Source: Arcticibacter tournemirensis (GTDB lineage: Bacteria > Bacteroidota > Bacteroidia > Sphingobacteriales > Sphingobacteriaceae). Taken from it: a stretch of DNA of 64,000 nt. The number at the start of each line of letters is the position of its first letter. Within the stretch, counting starts at the first letter, position 1. The position numbers and the translations under genes were made by a program. The DNA lies in contig NZ_VFPL01000001.1 of assembly GCF_006716645.1 (NCBI RefSeq), forward strand, positions 4,588,001 through 4,652,000, written 5' to 3'. Under the pieces are notes generated by a model. The model did not search any database. It worked only from the letters and a program-made list of their open reading frames with translations, and was not told the origin of the DNA. This document shows positions 15,290 through 24,992 of the stretch, one piece after another.

Positions 15290-16093
15290 TTATATCTCAT
15301 AGAATACCTGATTGTTAGCTTCAAGATGGGGCAATTCAATTTTATTCTTGAAAATGCCATAAACCGACGATCCGCTCCCGCTCATTGAAGCATACAGAGC
15401 TCCAGCTTCGTATAGTTCAGCTTTTACTCCTCTTATTACAGGATGATTTCTAAATACGGATTCTTCGAAGTCGTTCTTCATTAAATACTTCCATTCTTCA
15501 AGAGGTTCGCCGACAAGTTCCCGCAAGGATATATTAGGATTAGCGGGCTTCACTCCGCTGTATGCTTCGCCGGTGGATACGTGAACGGGCGGCATAACCA
15601 GCACTAAAAAAAAGTCTTTTAAAGTCAATGAAATATCTTCAAACTCATCGCCTTTTCCATACGCAAATACAGGTTGATTTTTAATGAAGAAAGCGCAGTC
15701 TGCTCCTAATTCCCTTGCGTAATTCTGCATTGTTTCGACATTCATATTCAAATTAAACTTACTATTCAACAGTTTAATAAAAAATGCAGCATCCGCTGAC
15801 CCCCCTCCGAGGCCCGCACCGATTGGGATTTTTTTATGAAGATGAATACTTACCGGGGGCAATTTAAAATCATTCTTTAGCCTTTCGTATGCTTTAAGAC
15901 AAAGGTTTTCGTTGGCGTGACCGGGTATCTCAATTCCGCTGGCATTAAAACTTAACTCGGGCGACTCTACCACTTCGATAGCGTCTTTTATATTTACAGG
16001 ATAGAAAACGGTTTCGAGGTTGTGATACCCGTCTCTTCGCCTGCTAATGACATTGAGCCCTATATTTATTTTTGCATTAGGAAACGCTATCAT
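15290..16093 (-). CDS. ispE: 4-diphosphocytidyl-2-C-methyl-D-erythritol kinase
   Basis: 267 residues, a GHMP kinase of the MEP isoprenoid pathway that phosphorylates CDP-methylerythritol. Visible are the N-terminal AKINIGLNVISRRRDGYHNLET, the ATP-binding PIGAGLGGGSADAA (about 94-107) and the C-terminal SMSGSGSSVYGIF (about 236-248). The length is near the family norm. It is divergent from thyA, with 120 bases between the starts, and appears to be transcribed alone. Confidence 0.95.
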   Translation of the reverse strand: MIAFPNAKINIGLNVISRRRDGYHNLETVFYPVNIKDAIEVVESPELSFNASGIEIPGHANENLCLKAYERLKNDFKLPPVSIHLHKKIPIGAGLGGGSADAAFFIKLLNSKFNLNMNVETMQNYARELGADCAFFIKNQPVFAYGKGDEFEDISLTLKDFFLVLVMPPVHVSTGEAYSGVKPANPNISLRELVGEPLEEWKYLMKNDFEESVFRNHPVIRGVKAELYEAGALYASMSGSGSSVYGIFKNKIELPHLEANNQVFYEI

Positions 16094-16213
16094 CTTTTAT
16101 AAACATTATTGATTTCTTCACAATAGTAGGATGGTAAAAATACATTTATTTTCTTTGCATAAATAAGGTAAGAACAGAAAGGTTCGTGTTTACCGTCATA
16201 CATATACGACTAA

Positions 16214-17008
16214 ATGAAGCAATATCTTGATCTGATGAAACATGTGCTGGATCATGGCACACAAAAACACGATCGTACGGGAACGGGGACTATAAGCGTG
16301 TTCGGATATCAGATGCGGTTTAATCTGAAGGAAGGTTTCCCTTTAGTTACTACGAAGAAATTACACCTTCGCTCTATTATCCATGAACTGATATGGTTTT
16401 TAAGGGGCGACACGAATATAAGCTATCTTAAAGAGAACGGCGTTAGCATCTGGGATGAATGGGCCGATGAGGCCGGAGAATTAGGCCCCATTTACGGGTA
16501 TCAGTGGCGGTCGTGGCCTCGTCCCGACGGCACACACATCGATCAGATTCGTCAGCTCGTCAGTCAGATTAAAAATAATCCTGATTCAAGGCGGCTCATC
16601 GTTTCGGCATGGAATGTGGCCGACATTGAAAAAATGGCCCTCCCCCCTTGTCATTGCTTCTTTCAATTTTATGTGGCCGATGGTAAATTAAGCTGTCAGC
16701 TGTACCAGAGAAGCGCCGACATCTTTTTAGGTGTGCCATTCAATATTGCATCATATGCCCTGCTGACCTTAATGATTGCACAGGTATGCGACTTAGAACC
16801 AGGAGACTTTATTCATACCCTGGGGGATGCTCATCTCTACAACAACCATATTGAGCAGACCCAGCTTCAGCTAAGCAGGGAACCGAGACATCTTCCGGTG
16901 ATGAAGATAAATCCTGAAGTCAAAGATCTGTTTGATTTCAAGTTTGAAGATTTTAAGCTTGAGAACTATGACCCTCACCCTCATATTAAGGCGCCGGTAG
17001 CGGTATAA
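16214..17008 (+). CDS. thyA: Thymidylate synthase
   Basis: 264 residues, exactly the length of E. coli ThyA. It converts dUMP to dTMP with methylenetetrahydrofolate. The active-site segment [13 protein letters not shown] holds the catalytic cysteine, [13 protein letters not shown] and the dUMP-binding [19 protein letters not shown] are intact, and the C-terminus ends in the usual [11 protein letters not shown]. It forms an operon with folA 4 bases downstream, so the dihydrofolate made here is recycled by the next gene. Confidence 0.98.
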   Translation: MKQYLDLMKHVLDHGTQKHDRTGTGTISVFGYQMRFNLKEGFPLVTTKKLHLRSIIHELIWFLRGDTNISYLKENGVSIWDEWADEAGELGPIYGYQWRSWPRPDGTHIDQIRQLVSQIKNNPDSRRLIVSAWNVADIEKMALPPCHCFFQFYVADGKLSCQLYQRSADIFLGVPFNIASYALLTLMIAQVCDLEPGDFIHTLGDAHLYNNHIEQTQLQLSREPRHLPVMKINPEVKDLFDFKFEDFKLENYDPHPHIKAPVAV

Positions 17009-17012
17009 AACG

Positions 17013-17513
17013 ATGGTTAATTTAAATATTATAGTCGCAACCGATAGTAAGGGAGGAATTGGCAAGAACAATGCTTTGCCATGGCATCTGCCGGCTGATC
17101 TGAAGTATTTTAAAGCTTTGACTACTGGTCATACCATCATTATGGGCCGAAAAACCTTTGAAAGCATTGGTAAAGCTCTTCCTAACAGACGTAATATTGT
17201 CATTACCCGTCAGGATCTGAAACTTAGCGATGCCGAAGTGGCTCACTCTTTAGAATCTGCCATTTCGCTATGTAACGAGGACGACGACGTGTTTGTGATA
17301 GGAGGTGCGGAGATATTCAGACTGGCACTGCCAAAAGCTAACCGACTCTTTATTACCTTGATACATCATGAGTTTGATACCGACACCTTTTTGCCGGAGA
17401 TTGAACGGGGAACATGGAAAGAAGTAAAAAGAGAAGACAAGCAGCCTGATGATAAAAACCGGTTTTCGTATTCTTTCCTAACCTTCGAAAAGGCCCCGAT
17501 AACAGAGGACTGA
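17013..17513 (+). CDS. folA: Dihydrofolate reductase
   Basis: 166 residues. It reduces dihydrofolate to tetrahydrofolate with NADPH. Motifs: the N-terminal GGIGKNNALPWHLPADLKYF with the acid residue D27-equivalent, GRKTFESIG, and the NADPH-binding VIGGAEIF. It is co-transcribed with thyA, which produces its substrate. Confidence 0.97.
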   Translation: MVNLNIIVATDSKGGIGKNNALPWHLPADLKYFKALTTGHTIIMGRKTFESIGKALPNRRNIVITRQDLKLSDAEVAHSLESAISLCNEDDDVFVIGGAEIFRLALPKANRLFITLIHHEFDTDTFLPEIERGTWKEVKREDKQPDDKNRFSYSFLTFEKAPITED

Positions 17514-17553
17514 TATTTCTGAATTAAAGAATTTTATAAATTAAAAATTTACT

Positions 17554-17561
17554 TAGATTTG
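17554..17561 (+). promoter_or_regulatory. -7 element of secDF
   Basis: TAGATTTG matches TAnnTTTG and lies 53 bases upstream of the secDF ATG. The -33 region is AT-rich without a clear TTG. Confidence 0.42.
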
Positions 17562-17614
17562 CCGTCTTATTCAGAAAAGACTTATTATAAATATACTATA
17601 TATCATAAACAAAA

Positions 17615-20581
17615 ATGCAAGGTAAAGGTTTGATTAAATTCGTTGCTGTCGCCTTAACGATCGGGTGTCTGTATTCTCTTTCGTTTACGTGGGTCGCAAA
17701 ACAGGTTGAAAAAGATGCTCGGGAGTATGCAAAAGGAGATCCTGAAAAAGAAAGAGCATATCTTGACTCTATGGCTACCCAGCCGGTATTTAACCTTGGG
17801 TTTGCAAAGTTCAATTATCAGTATGTAAAAGAACGTGAAATTCCTCTGGGGCTTGACCTTGCAGGTGGGATGAACGTTACTATGGAAATTTCCCTTACCG
17901 AGCTGGTAAAGAACCTGGCAAACCACAACAGCGATGCCACCTTCAATAAGGCTCTAAGCAATGCTGAAGGCAGATTAAAAAACAGCCAAAAAGACTTCAT
18001 CACCTTATTTGGTGAAGAATATCAGGCTCTTAGTCCGAACGCAAAACTTGCCTCTATTTTTGCCACGCGCGAAAACGCAGCTTCCATAAAACCGGATGCG
18101 AGCAACAGCGAGGTTATACAGTTTTTACGTACGCAGGCAAACAGCGCTGTTGACAGGTCGTTCAATATCCTTCGTACACGTATTGATAAGTTCGGAGTAA
18201 CCTCCCCTAACATTCAGCTGCAGGCAGGTACGCACCGAATTCTTATTGAACTTCCGGGAGTATCGGATGCTGAACGCGTAAGAAAGCTCCTTCAGGGATC
18301 TGCTCAGCTTGAATTCTGGGAAACATATGATAACAGCGAAATTTTCCCGTTACTGGAAAACATAAATAAAACATTAGCCGCAACTCAGGCTACATCAAAG
18401 GATACCGCAACTGCAAAAACCGCTTCAGCGAAATCTGATTCTGCAGGCGCAGGTAAACTTGCCCAACTTGGGGCACGGAAAGATTCGGCAGGAAAAGATA
18501 CTTCTGCGCTTGCACAGTCGCAAGCTCGTCAGAACCCGTTGTTTGCTGTTTTAAATCCTAATATTGGCCAGGGCGAAAACGGACAGAGCGTTTTAGGAAG
18601 AGGACCGGTGATTGGTTACGCGGCTCAGAAAGATACTTCAAAGGTAAACGCCTATTTCAACTCTCCTGCTATCCGTTCTATTATTCCAAATAACGTAAAG
18701 CTTCTTTGGGGTGTTAAACCCGTTAGTCCCGAAAGCCGGGTGTTTGAGCTTTATGCTTTAAAGACAAGCGGATTTGAAGGAACAGCGATCATGGGCGGCG
18801 ATGTCATTACTGATGCCCGTGCCGACGTTGAACAGGGCAATCCTGAAGTGGTCATGTTTATGAATTCTACCGGAGCACGCCAGTGGAGACAAGTTACCGC
18901 AGCAGCTTCTGCTGATCCTAACAACAAACGTTCAATTGCTATCGTACTTGACAACAACGTTTATTCTGCTCCAACTGTACAGAACGAAATCCCCAATGGT
19001 ATTTCTTCTATCACTGGTAAATTTACACAGAACGACACCAAAGACCTTGCGAATGTTCTTAAGGCAGGCAGACTGCCTGCTCCGGCTAAAATCGTAAGTG
19101 AATATATTGTAGGTCCGTCATTAGGTCTTGAATCAATTAATAAAGGATTGATCTCCTCCTTAGTTGGTGTTATTGTTATCCTTCTTTTCATGGGCCTTTA
19201 CTACAGCAAGGCTGGTTGGGTAGCAAATGCAGCCCTGCTTGTTAACTTGTTCTTCCTTATGGGAGTAATGGCCTCCTTAGGCGCTGTTTTAACCTTGCCT
19301 GGTATTGCAGGTATCGTACTTTCATTAGGTATGGCAGTTGATGCCAACGTACTGATCTATGAACGTGTCAGGGAAGAGCTGGCCTTAGGAAAAAGCCTGA
19401 GAATAGCAGTATACGAAGGCTACAGCAAAGCGATGTCTTCGATCCTTGACTCTAACATCACTACATTCCTGACAGGTGTGATCCTTTATGTGTTTGGAAG
19501 CGGCCCGATCCTTGGATTTGCCACTACTTTGATGCTGGGTATCATCACTTCATTGTTCTCTGCAATCTTCATCAGCCGCCTGATTTTTGAATGGATGCTC
19601 GGTAAACAACAGAGTATCAGCTTCTCAATTAAGGCAACAGAGAACCTGTTTAAAGATACCAAGTTCGATTTTATCTCCGGACGCAGAAAGTTCTACCTCC
19701 TTTCAGGTGCTATCATTGTAGCTGGGTTGGTATCGATGTTCACCAGGGGATTCAGTCTTGGTGTCGACTTCAAAGGAGGACGTTCGTACTTTGTAGAGTT
19801 CGATAAGCCTGTAAGAACCGATGCTATACGTGATGTACTGCTTGACGAGTTCGATGTTGCTCCTGAAGTAAAAACCTACGGCTCAAGTAATGAGGTGAAG
19901 ATCACCACCTCTTATATGATTGACAATACAACGGAAGACGGTGAAGCTATTGTAGCCAAAAAACTTCATGATGGTTTAGCTAAGATAAATCCTAACTTCC
20001 AGATAAAAGACGCCCAGAGAGTGGGTCCAACGATCGCGAATGACATCAAGATATCAGCCGTTTACTCGGTGATCTTTTCGATCCTCGTAATCTTCCTGTA
20101 TATCCTTATCAGGTTCAGGCGCTGGCAGTTTGGGGTATCTGCGATTATCGCATTAGCGCATGACGTGCTGGTGCTGCTGTCGATTTTCACCTTGCTGAAT
20201 GGCATTGTTCCATTCTCCCTTGATATCGACCAGGCATTTATTGCTGCGATCCTGACGGTAATGGGATATTCCATTAACGACACGGTGGTTGTATTCGACC
20301 GTATCCGCGAATACATTAACCAGCACCATAGTAAGAACGAGGATATGCCGACGGTAATTAATAACGCCTTAAACAGCACCTTAAGCCGTACAGTAGTAAC
20401 CGGTATTTGCGTTATTGCGGTACTTATCATCATCTTCATCTTCGGTGGTGAGATTTTAAGAGGCTTCTCTTTTGCGATGCTTATCGGTGTTGTATTCGGT
20501 ACTTATTCGTCACTGTTCGTTGCTACACCGTTCGTAGTGGAACTCATTAAGGAAAAAGACAAAGAAAGCTTCAAAGCTTAA
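17615..20581 (+). CDS. secDF: Fused protein translocase subunit SecDF
   Basis: 988 residues, SecD and SecF in one chain as usual in Bacteroidota. The protein sits in the inner membrane and uses the proton gradient to pull secreted proteins from the SecYEG channel. SecD half: N-terminal helix about 7-24, GLDLAGGMN (about 80), periplasmic domain to about 500, then a helix bundle with GMAVDANVLIYERVREEL (about 580). SecF half from about 680: SLGVDFKGGRSY and the helix bundle with GYSINDTVVVFDRIRE (about 886-901). The SecD periplasmic domain carries an Ala/Ser/Thr/Lys-rich low-complexity insert at about 258-305. No Shine-Dalgarno precedes the ATG. Confidence 0.96.
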   Translation: MQGKGLIKFVAVALTIGCLYSLSFTWVAKQVEKDAREYAKGDPEKERAYLDSMATQPVFNLGFAKFNYQYVKEREIPLGLDLAGGMNVTMEISLTELVKNLANHNSDATFNKALSNAEGRLKNSQKDFITLFGEEYQALSPNAKLASIFATRENAASIKPDASNSEVIQFLRTQANSAVDRSFNILRTRIDKFGVTSPNIQLQAGTHRILIELPGVSDAERVRKLLQGSAQLEFWETYDNSEIFPLLENINKTLAATQATSKDTATAKTASAKSDSAGAGKLAQLGARKDSAGKDTSALAQSQARQNPLFAVLNPNIGQGENGQSVLGRGPVIGYAAQKDTSKVNAYFNSPAIRSIIPNNVKLLWGVKPVSPESRVFELYALKTSGFEGTAIMGGDVITDARADVEQGNPEVVMFMNSTGARQWRQVTAAASADPNNKRSIAIVLDNNVYSAPTVQNEIPNGISSITGKFTQNDTKDLANVLKAGRLPAPAKIVSEYIVGPSLGLESINKGLISSLVGVIVILLFMGLYYSKAGWVANAALLVNLFFLMGVMASLGAVLTLPGIAGIVLSLGMAVDANVLIYERVREELALGKSLRIAVYEGYSKAMSSILDSNITTFLTGVILYVFGSGPILGFATTLMLGIITSLFSAIFISRLIFEWMLGKQQSISFSIKATENLFKDTKFDFISGRRKFYLLSGAIIVAGLVSMFTRGFSLGVDFKGGRSYFVEFDKPVRTDAIRDVLLDEFDVAPEVKTYGSSNEVKITTSYMIDNTTEDGEAIVAKKLHDGLAKINPNFQIKDAQRVGPTIANDIKISAVYSVIFSILVIFLYILIRFRRWQFGVSAIIALAHDVLVLLSIFTLLNGIVPFSLDIDQAFIAAILTVMGYSINDTVVVFDRIREYINQHHSKNEDMPTVINNALNSTLSRTVVTGICVIAVLIIIFIFGGEILRGFSFAMLIGVVFGTYSSLFVATPFVVELIKEKDKESFKA

Positions 20582-20602
20582 ATAACAGAATTTGTTTAAA
20601 GT

Positions 20603-20640
20603 AAAAGGCCGGGATTGTAAGACCCCGGCCTTTTTGTTTT
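20603..20640 (+). terminator. Intrinsic terminator after secDF
   Basis: AAAAGGCCGGG pairs with CCCGGCCTTTT across a 10-base loop, followed by TTTTTGTTTT. It is 22 bases after the secDF stop codon. Confidence 0.85.
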
Positions 20641-20758
20641 ACTAAGTTTTCTGAATCAGACTTCAACGAAGCGTCATCTTCTTCGAATAGGACGTGCAAG
20701 AGACAACATTTCTGCGTGATTAGGGTTTAAATAGTATAAGCATTCTAATTATTAAAAT

Positions 20759-22063
20759 ATGGAAGCAGGATCGTCTTCAGTAAGTTTTCCAAGAGTAATC
20801 ATTATAGGAGGAGGGTTTGGCGGGATACAGTTAGCCAAGCATCTGAAAGACAAAGAGGTTCAGGTTTTAATGCTCGACAGGCATAATTATCATACATTTC
20901 AGCCTCTTTTATATCAGGTGGCAACGGGTGGCCTGGAGGCTGACTCTATCGCATTTCCACTGAGAAAAATATTTAAAGGTCAGAAAAACTTCATTTTCAG
21001 GAACGCAGAAGTATTATCGGTCATTCCTGAACGTAAAGCTGTTGAAACCAATATAGGTGAGTTTTATTATGACTATTTAGTCATTGCAACCGGATCGGAT
21101 TCAAACTTCTTTGGATCCAGGGAATTGGAGCATTATACCATGCCCATGAAGACCATTCCTGAATCACTTAACCTCAGGAGCATGATCCTTCAGAATCTTG
21201 AAGAGTCACTTATTGAAACCGATCCTGTGAAGAAAGCAGCGCTTTTGAACTTTGTTGTAACGGGCGGAGGTCCTACCGGAGTGGAACTTGCCGGTTCGCT
21301 TGCTGAGCTAAAGCGCCATGTACTCCGTAAAGATTATCCTGAGCTCAACATGGATGATATGAATATTTATCTGGTTGAAGGCTCTCCCGTACTGCTGGGC
21401 CCAATGTCGCCCCAGTCGCAGAGGAGTTCCTGCCAGTTTCTCGAAGAACTGGGAGTGAAGGTTATGACCGATATGCGGGTGTCGTCTTACGACGGAAGCA
21501 AAATTGTACTCTCCAACGGAACCGAGATCGTAACAAAGAACGTGTTATGGTCCGCTGGTGTAAAGGGAGTAGTTCCGGGAGGAATACCGATGGACAGAAT
21601 AGTAAGAGGCGGAAGAATAAAAGTAGATGAGTATAACCGGGTTAGCGGCTACATCGACATTTTTGCTATCGGTGATGTTGCTTCCATGTCTACAGAGGAT
21701 TATCCTAACGGCCATCCCGGTGTGGCGCCGGTAGCTATGCAACAGGGAAAACTGCTTGCAGAAAATCTTGTCCGAATTATTAACAGGCAGGAGCCTGTTC
21801 CTTTTAAATATAGAGACAAAGGCTCAATGGCCACTATAGGCCGTAACAGAGCTGTTGTAGACATTGGGAAAATTCGGTTCCAGGGTGTGTTTGCCTGGTT
21901 CGTTTGGATGTTTGTACACCTCATGAGCCTGGTAGGGTTCAGGAATAAACTGGTAGTACTGGTTAACTGGATATGGAGTTATTTCAGCTACGACCGCGGC
22001 ACCCGTTTAATCATTCGCCCCTTTAACAGGCAGTCGATGACAGAGGATACACAAACGAAATAA
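20759..22063 (+). CDS. ndh: Type II NADH dehydrogenase
   Basis: 434 residues, a single-subunit, non-proton-pumping NADH:quinone oxidoreductase at the membrane. FAD-binding Rossmann motif VIIGGGFGGIQLAKHL (about 14-29), quinone-side segment HNYHTFQPLLYQVATGGL (about 42-59), second Rossmann NADH motif VVTGGGPTGVELAGSLAEL (about 165-183), and FAD-binding IFAIGDVA (about 301). The hydrophobic C-terminal part (about 372-415) would attach it to the membrane. It works with the cydAB oxidase found elsewhere in this window. Confidence 0.92.
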   Translation: MEAGSSSVSFPRVIIIGGGFGGIQLAKHLKDKEVQVLMLDRHNYHTFQPLLYQVATGGLEADSIAFPLRKIFKGQKNFIFRNAEVLSVIPERKAVETNIGEFYYDYLVIATGSDSNFFGSRELEHYTMPMKTIPESLNLRSMILQNLEESLIETDPVKKAALLNFVVTGGGPTGVELAGSLAELKRHVLRKDYPELNMDDMNIYLVEGSPVLLGPMSPQSQRSSCQFLEELGVKVMTDMRVSSYDGSKIVLSNGTEIVTKNVLWSAGVKGVVPGGIPMDRIVRGGRIKVDEYNRVSGYIDIFAIGDVASMSTEDYPNGHPGVAPVAMQQGKLLAENLVRIINRQEPVPFKYRDKGSMATIGRNRAVVDIGKIRFQGVFAWFVWMFVHLMSLVGFRNKLVVLVNWIWSYFSYDRGTRLIIRPFNRQSMTEDTQTK

Positions 22064-22064
22064 G

Positions 22065-22484
22065 CTAATACAACACCATCTTATAGTGCAGTATTCCGGC
22101 TTCTTCGAACTGGTTGCCTTCAGCCACAAAGCCCAGTTTACTATATAGTCCCATAGCGGGCACCTGAGCATGAAGATAAATATATTGTGCATCAGCGGGA
22201 AGATCGGCGAGTACCGCTTTTACAAGGGCCTGCCCTACTCCCATCCCTCTGAATTCTTTTAGCACAGCGAAGCGCTCAAGTTTATACCCTTTTTCTGTAC
22301 GTCGCCAACGTGCAGCGCCTGCTGGCTGACCATCATGCCGCGCAAGGAAATGGATTGATTCATCCTCAAATTCCCATTCCAGCTCGGGAGGGCAGCATTG
22401 CTCGTCAACAAAAACAGTTCTGCGGATAGCGAACACTAACTGGAGCTCCTCATCGCCGGTAACCTTTGTTATCTCTATTCCCAT
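22065..22484 (-). CDS. GNAT-family N-acetyltransferase
   Basis: 139 residues from the ATG at 22484. An earlier TTG at 22496 lies inside the T-run of the terminator of the upstream gene and is unlikely. It has the acetyl-CoA loop FRGMGVGQALV (about 67-77) and the YSKLGFVAEGNQFEEAG end typical of YjcF/ElaA-like GNAT proteins. The substrate cannot be read from the sequence. Convergent with ndh, only one base apart. Confidence 0.85.
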   Translation of the reverse strand: MGIEITKVTGDEELQLVFAIRRTVFVDEQCCPPELEWEFEDESIHFLARHDGQPAGAARWRRTEKGYKLERFAVLKEFRGMGVGQALVKAVLADLPADAQYIYLHAQVPAMGLYSKLGFVAEGNQFEEAGILHYKMVLY

Positions 22485-22494
22485 AAACTTATTC

Positions 22495-22521
22495 AAAAAA
22501 AAACCATCTCATAAGAGATGG
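22495..22521 (-). terminator. Intrinsic terminator after fructose-bisphosphate aldolase
   Basis: Minus strand: CCATCTC-TTAT-GAGATGG, then nine T. It is located 25 bases after the aldolase stop and directly before the acetyltransferase start. Confidence 0.85.
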
Positions 22522-22545
22522 CCTTTTTATATAACCTACTTAGTG

Positions 22546-23625
22546 TTAAAGTTTACTATTAACATCAATACAGTTCAGATCTTCAAAAGCGGCAGACAGA
22601 CGCTTAACGAAAGTCTCTTCGCCTTTACGTAACCACACGCGTGGATCGTAATATTTTTTGTTCGGAGAATCAGGTCCTTCCGGATTTCCGATCTGGCTTT
22701 GAAGATATCCTTCTTTTGATTTGTAGTAATCTTTTATACCTTCCCAATATGCCCACTGCATATCGGTATCTATATTCATTTTAATAGCACCGTAAGAAAT
22801 CGCTTCGCGAATTTCCTCCTGTGACGAGCCCGATCCACCATGGAATACAAAGTTGATTGGTTTTTCTGCCTCAAGACCAAGTTCTTTTCTAAGATATTCC
22901 TGAGAATTCTTCAGAATAATGGGCTGAAGTTTTACGTTACCTGGTTTGTAAACACCATGAACATTTCCGAACGCTGCTGCAATGGTAAAGCGGTGACTTA
23001 CGCTGCTAAGTTCTTTATAAGCGTAAGCAACTTCTTCGGGTTGTGTATATAGTTTAGAGCTATCAACATCTGAATTATCTACACCATCTTCTTCTCCTCC
23101 GGTTACGCCGAGTTCGATTTCAATAGTCATTCCCAGCGCTTTCATACGCTCAAGATAGGTCTTGCTTACTTCGATATTTTCTTCAATCGGCTCTTCAGAA
23201 AGGTCGAGCATGTGTGAAGAAAATAAAGGCTTTCCAAATTGCTTGTGGAAACGTTCTCCATGAGATAACATTCCATCGATCCATGGCAGAAGTTTCTTTG
23301 CAGCATGGTCTGTATGCAAGATTACTGCTACACCATAATGTTCGGCAAGTAAATGTACGTGTCTTGCTGCGGAAACAGCTCCCAGAACGCAGGCCTGAAG
23401 ATTTGAATTATCTAAGGATTTACCTGCATAAAATTGCGCTCCTCCGTTTGACAACTGTATAATCACCGGCGAATTCACAGCTTTAGCTGTTTCCATTACG
23501 GCATTGACAGTGTTGGTTCCAATGGTGTTTACTGCTGGTAAAGCGAATTGGTGCTTCTTTGCCTGTTCAAAAAGTTCCTGAACCGCATCTCCATACAAAA
23601 CGCCTTTATAATTTTTCAGATTCAT
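22546..23625 (-). CDS. fbaA: Class II fructose-bisphosphate aldolase
   Basis: 359 residues, the length of E. coli FbaA. A zinc-dependent enzyme that splits fructose-1,6-bisphosphate in glycolysis. Zinc-binding region ILHTDHAAKKLLPW (about 104-117), EIELGVTGGEEDGVDNS (about 175-191), phosphate-binding FVFHGGSGSSQEEI (about 267-280) and NIDTDMQWAY. The length and extra segments identify class IIA. Transcribed alone, ending at a clear terminator. Confidence 0.96.
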   Translation of the reverse strand: MNLKNYKGVLYGDAVQELFEQAKKHQFALPAVNTIGTNTVNAVMETAKAVNSPVIIQLSNGGAQFYAGKSLDNSNLQACVLGAVSAARHVHLLAEHYGVAVILHTDHAAKKLLPWIDGMLSHGERFHKQFGKPLFSSHMLDLSEEPIEENIEVSKTYLERMKALGMTIEIELGVTGGEEDGVDNSDVDSSKLYTQPEEVAYAYKELSSVSHRFTIAAAFGNVHGVYKPGNVKLQPIILKNSQEYLRKELGLEAEKPINFVFHGGSGSSQEEIREAISYGAIKMNIDTDMQWAYWEGIKDYYKSKEGYLQSQIGNPEGPDSPNKKYYDPRVWLRKGEETFVKRLSAAFEDLNCIDVNSKL

Positions 23626-23811
23626 ATTATAACGTCTTTTAAGAAATCCCGAAATTAAGGATTTTAAGTTTAACTCAAGTGATATAGATCATTAATTTTA
23701 TTGTTATAGAAAACACATTTCAAAATAAGAGATAAAAGATTTTTATCTAAGTTTATTAAAAGAGCTCTTTTCTTAAAAAATTCGTTTATTTGCAAGCTTA
23801 TTTCCATTCGT

Positions 23812-24657
23812 ATGGCTTGGTTTAAAAGAGAGAAAAAAGGAATTATTACTTCTACGCACGAGAAAAAAGAAGCTCCTGACGGTATATGGAACAAGTGCCC
23901 GGAATGCAAAAAACCCTTGCATTATGCCGAGCAGGTGGAAAATAAATACGTATGTCACTATTGCGGATATCACCTGAGAATCGGATCCAAAGAATATTTT
24001 TCGGTCCTTTTTGATAATAATGAGTTCACTGAGTTGTTTGAAAATATACGCTCAGCCGATCCTTTAAATTTCACTGATACGAAACAATACACCGAGCGGC
24101 TTAAAGAAAGCTATGCAAAAACAGGACTTAAAGATGCCATCCGGGCGGCTCATGGCACCCTTAAGGGGCATGAACTCGTTATAGCCTGTATGGACTTTAA
24201 CTTTATCGGGGGCTCTATGGGATCGGTAGTAGGCGAGAAGATTGCCAGATCTATAGATTATTGTATTGAAAAGAAAATACCGTTCCTGCTGATCTCAAAA
24301 TCGGGCGGTGCAAGAATGATGGAGGCGGCTTTTTCGCTAATGCAAATGGCAAAGACCTCGGCCAAACTTGCCTTATTAAGCAAAGCGAAAATACCTTACA
24401 TTTCTCTTCTGACCGATCCTACTACAGGTGGCGTCACTGCATCGTATGCCATGCTTGGCGATATCAATATCGCTGAACCCGGCGCACTTATCGGATTCGC
24501 AGGACCCAGGGTAATTAAAGAAACGATTAAAAAGGACTTACCGAAAGGATTTCAAACATCGGAATTCGTTCTGGAACACGGTTTTCTGGATTTTATAACA
24601 GACCGTCGTGAAATGAAAGACAAACTGGCAACCTTCCTTTCTATGATGAAAGGATGA
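23812..24657 (+). CDS. accD: Acetyl-CoA carboxylase carboxyltransferase subunit beta
   Basis: 281 residues. It transfers the carboxyl group from biotin carrier to acetyl-CoA, the first step of fatty-acid synthesis, in complex with AccA (not in this window). The N-terminal four-cysteine zinc finger has CPEC at about 28-31 and CHYC at about 49-52. The crotonase-type core includes [20 protein letters not shown] and [19 protein letters not shown]. Complete by length. Confidence 0.97.
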   Translation: MAWFKREKKGIITSTHEKKEAPDGIWNKCPECKKPLHYAEQVENKYVCHYCGYHLRIGSKEYFSVLFDNNEFTELFENIRSADPLNFTDTKQYTERLKESYAKTGLKDAIRAAHGTLKGHELVIACMDFNFIGGSMGSVVGEKIARSIDYCIEKKIPFLLISKSGGARMMEAAFSLMQMAKTSAKLALLSKAKIPYISLLTDPTTGGVTASYAMLGDINIAEPGALIGFAGPRVIKETIKKDLPKGFQTSEFVLEHGFLDFITDRREMKDKLATFLSMMKG

Positions 24658-24818
24658 GATGGGTTGTGAGTTATGAGTTATGAGATAATAGATATGAGAC
24701 GTGAGAACATATTGTTTATAATCCACACCCAACTCCGGCGCCTAATAATTCATATCTCAAATCTCAACATAACTCATAACTCATAACTCATAATTCATAA
24801 TTCATAACCCATAACTCC
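24658..24818. repeat. Simple-repeat inverted array between convergent genes
   Basis: The left part is made of TGAGTTATGAG-type units (24667-24690), the right part of repeated ATAACTCATAACTCATAA and ATTCATAA units (about 24768-24818). The two halves are roughly complementary and could form a long imperfect hairpin around a GC-richer middle (24725-24750). Convergent genes on both sides suggest a role as two-way terminator, or a product of slippage. Related units occur at 40018-40072. Confidence 0.6.
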
Positions 24819-24986
24819 CTACGTTCTTTGATTACCGAGCGTAGGATCCTTACCAGTGGAGTTAAATCCACTGTCGCGGTCAATCTTTCTTCTTCCCTTC
24901 TTCTTAGGCGGATGAGTAAGCTTCTCCGTAGGAGCATCAGAAGGTTGCTGACCTGTGTGATTGTGTTTGGCCTTGTCGTCCGACAT
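24819..24986 (-). CDS. Small basic hypothetical protein (55 residues)
   Basis: An open frame of 55 codons from ATG at 24986 to TAG, starting only 6 bases after the stop of the acidic protein. The product is polar and disordered, with a basic centre (HPPKKKGRRKIDRD) and a Gly/Asn/Thr tail. It has no membrane or signal segment. The tight spacing and protein-like, non-repetitive composition support it being real. A charge-based interaction with the acidic neighbour is possible but only inferred. Confidence 0.5.
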   Translation of the reverse strand: MSDDKAKHNHTGQQPSDAPTEKLTHPPKKKGRRKIDRDSGFNSTGKDPTLGNQRT

Positions 24987-24992
24987 ATAGAA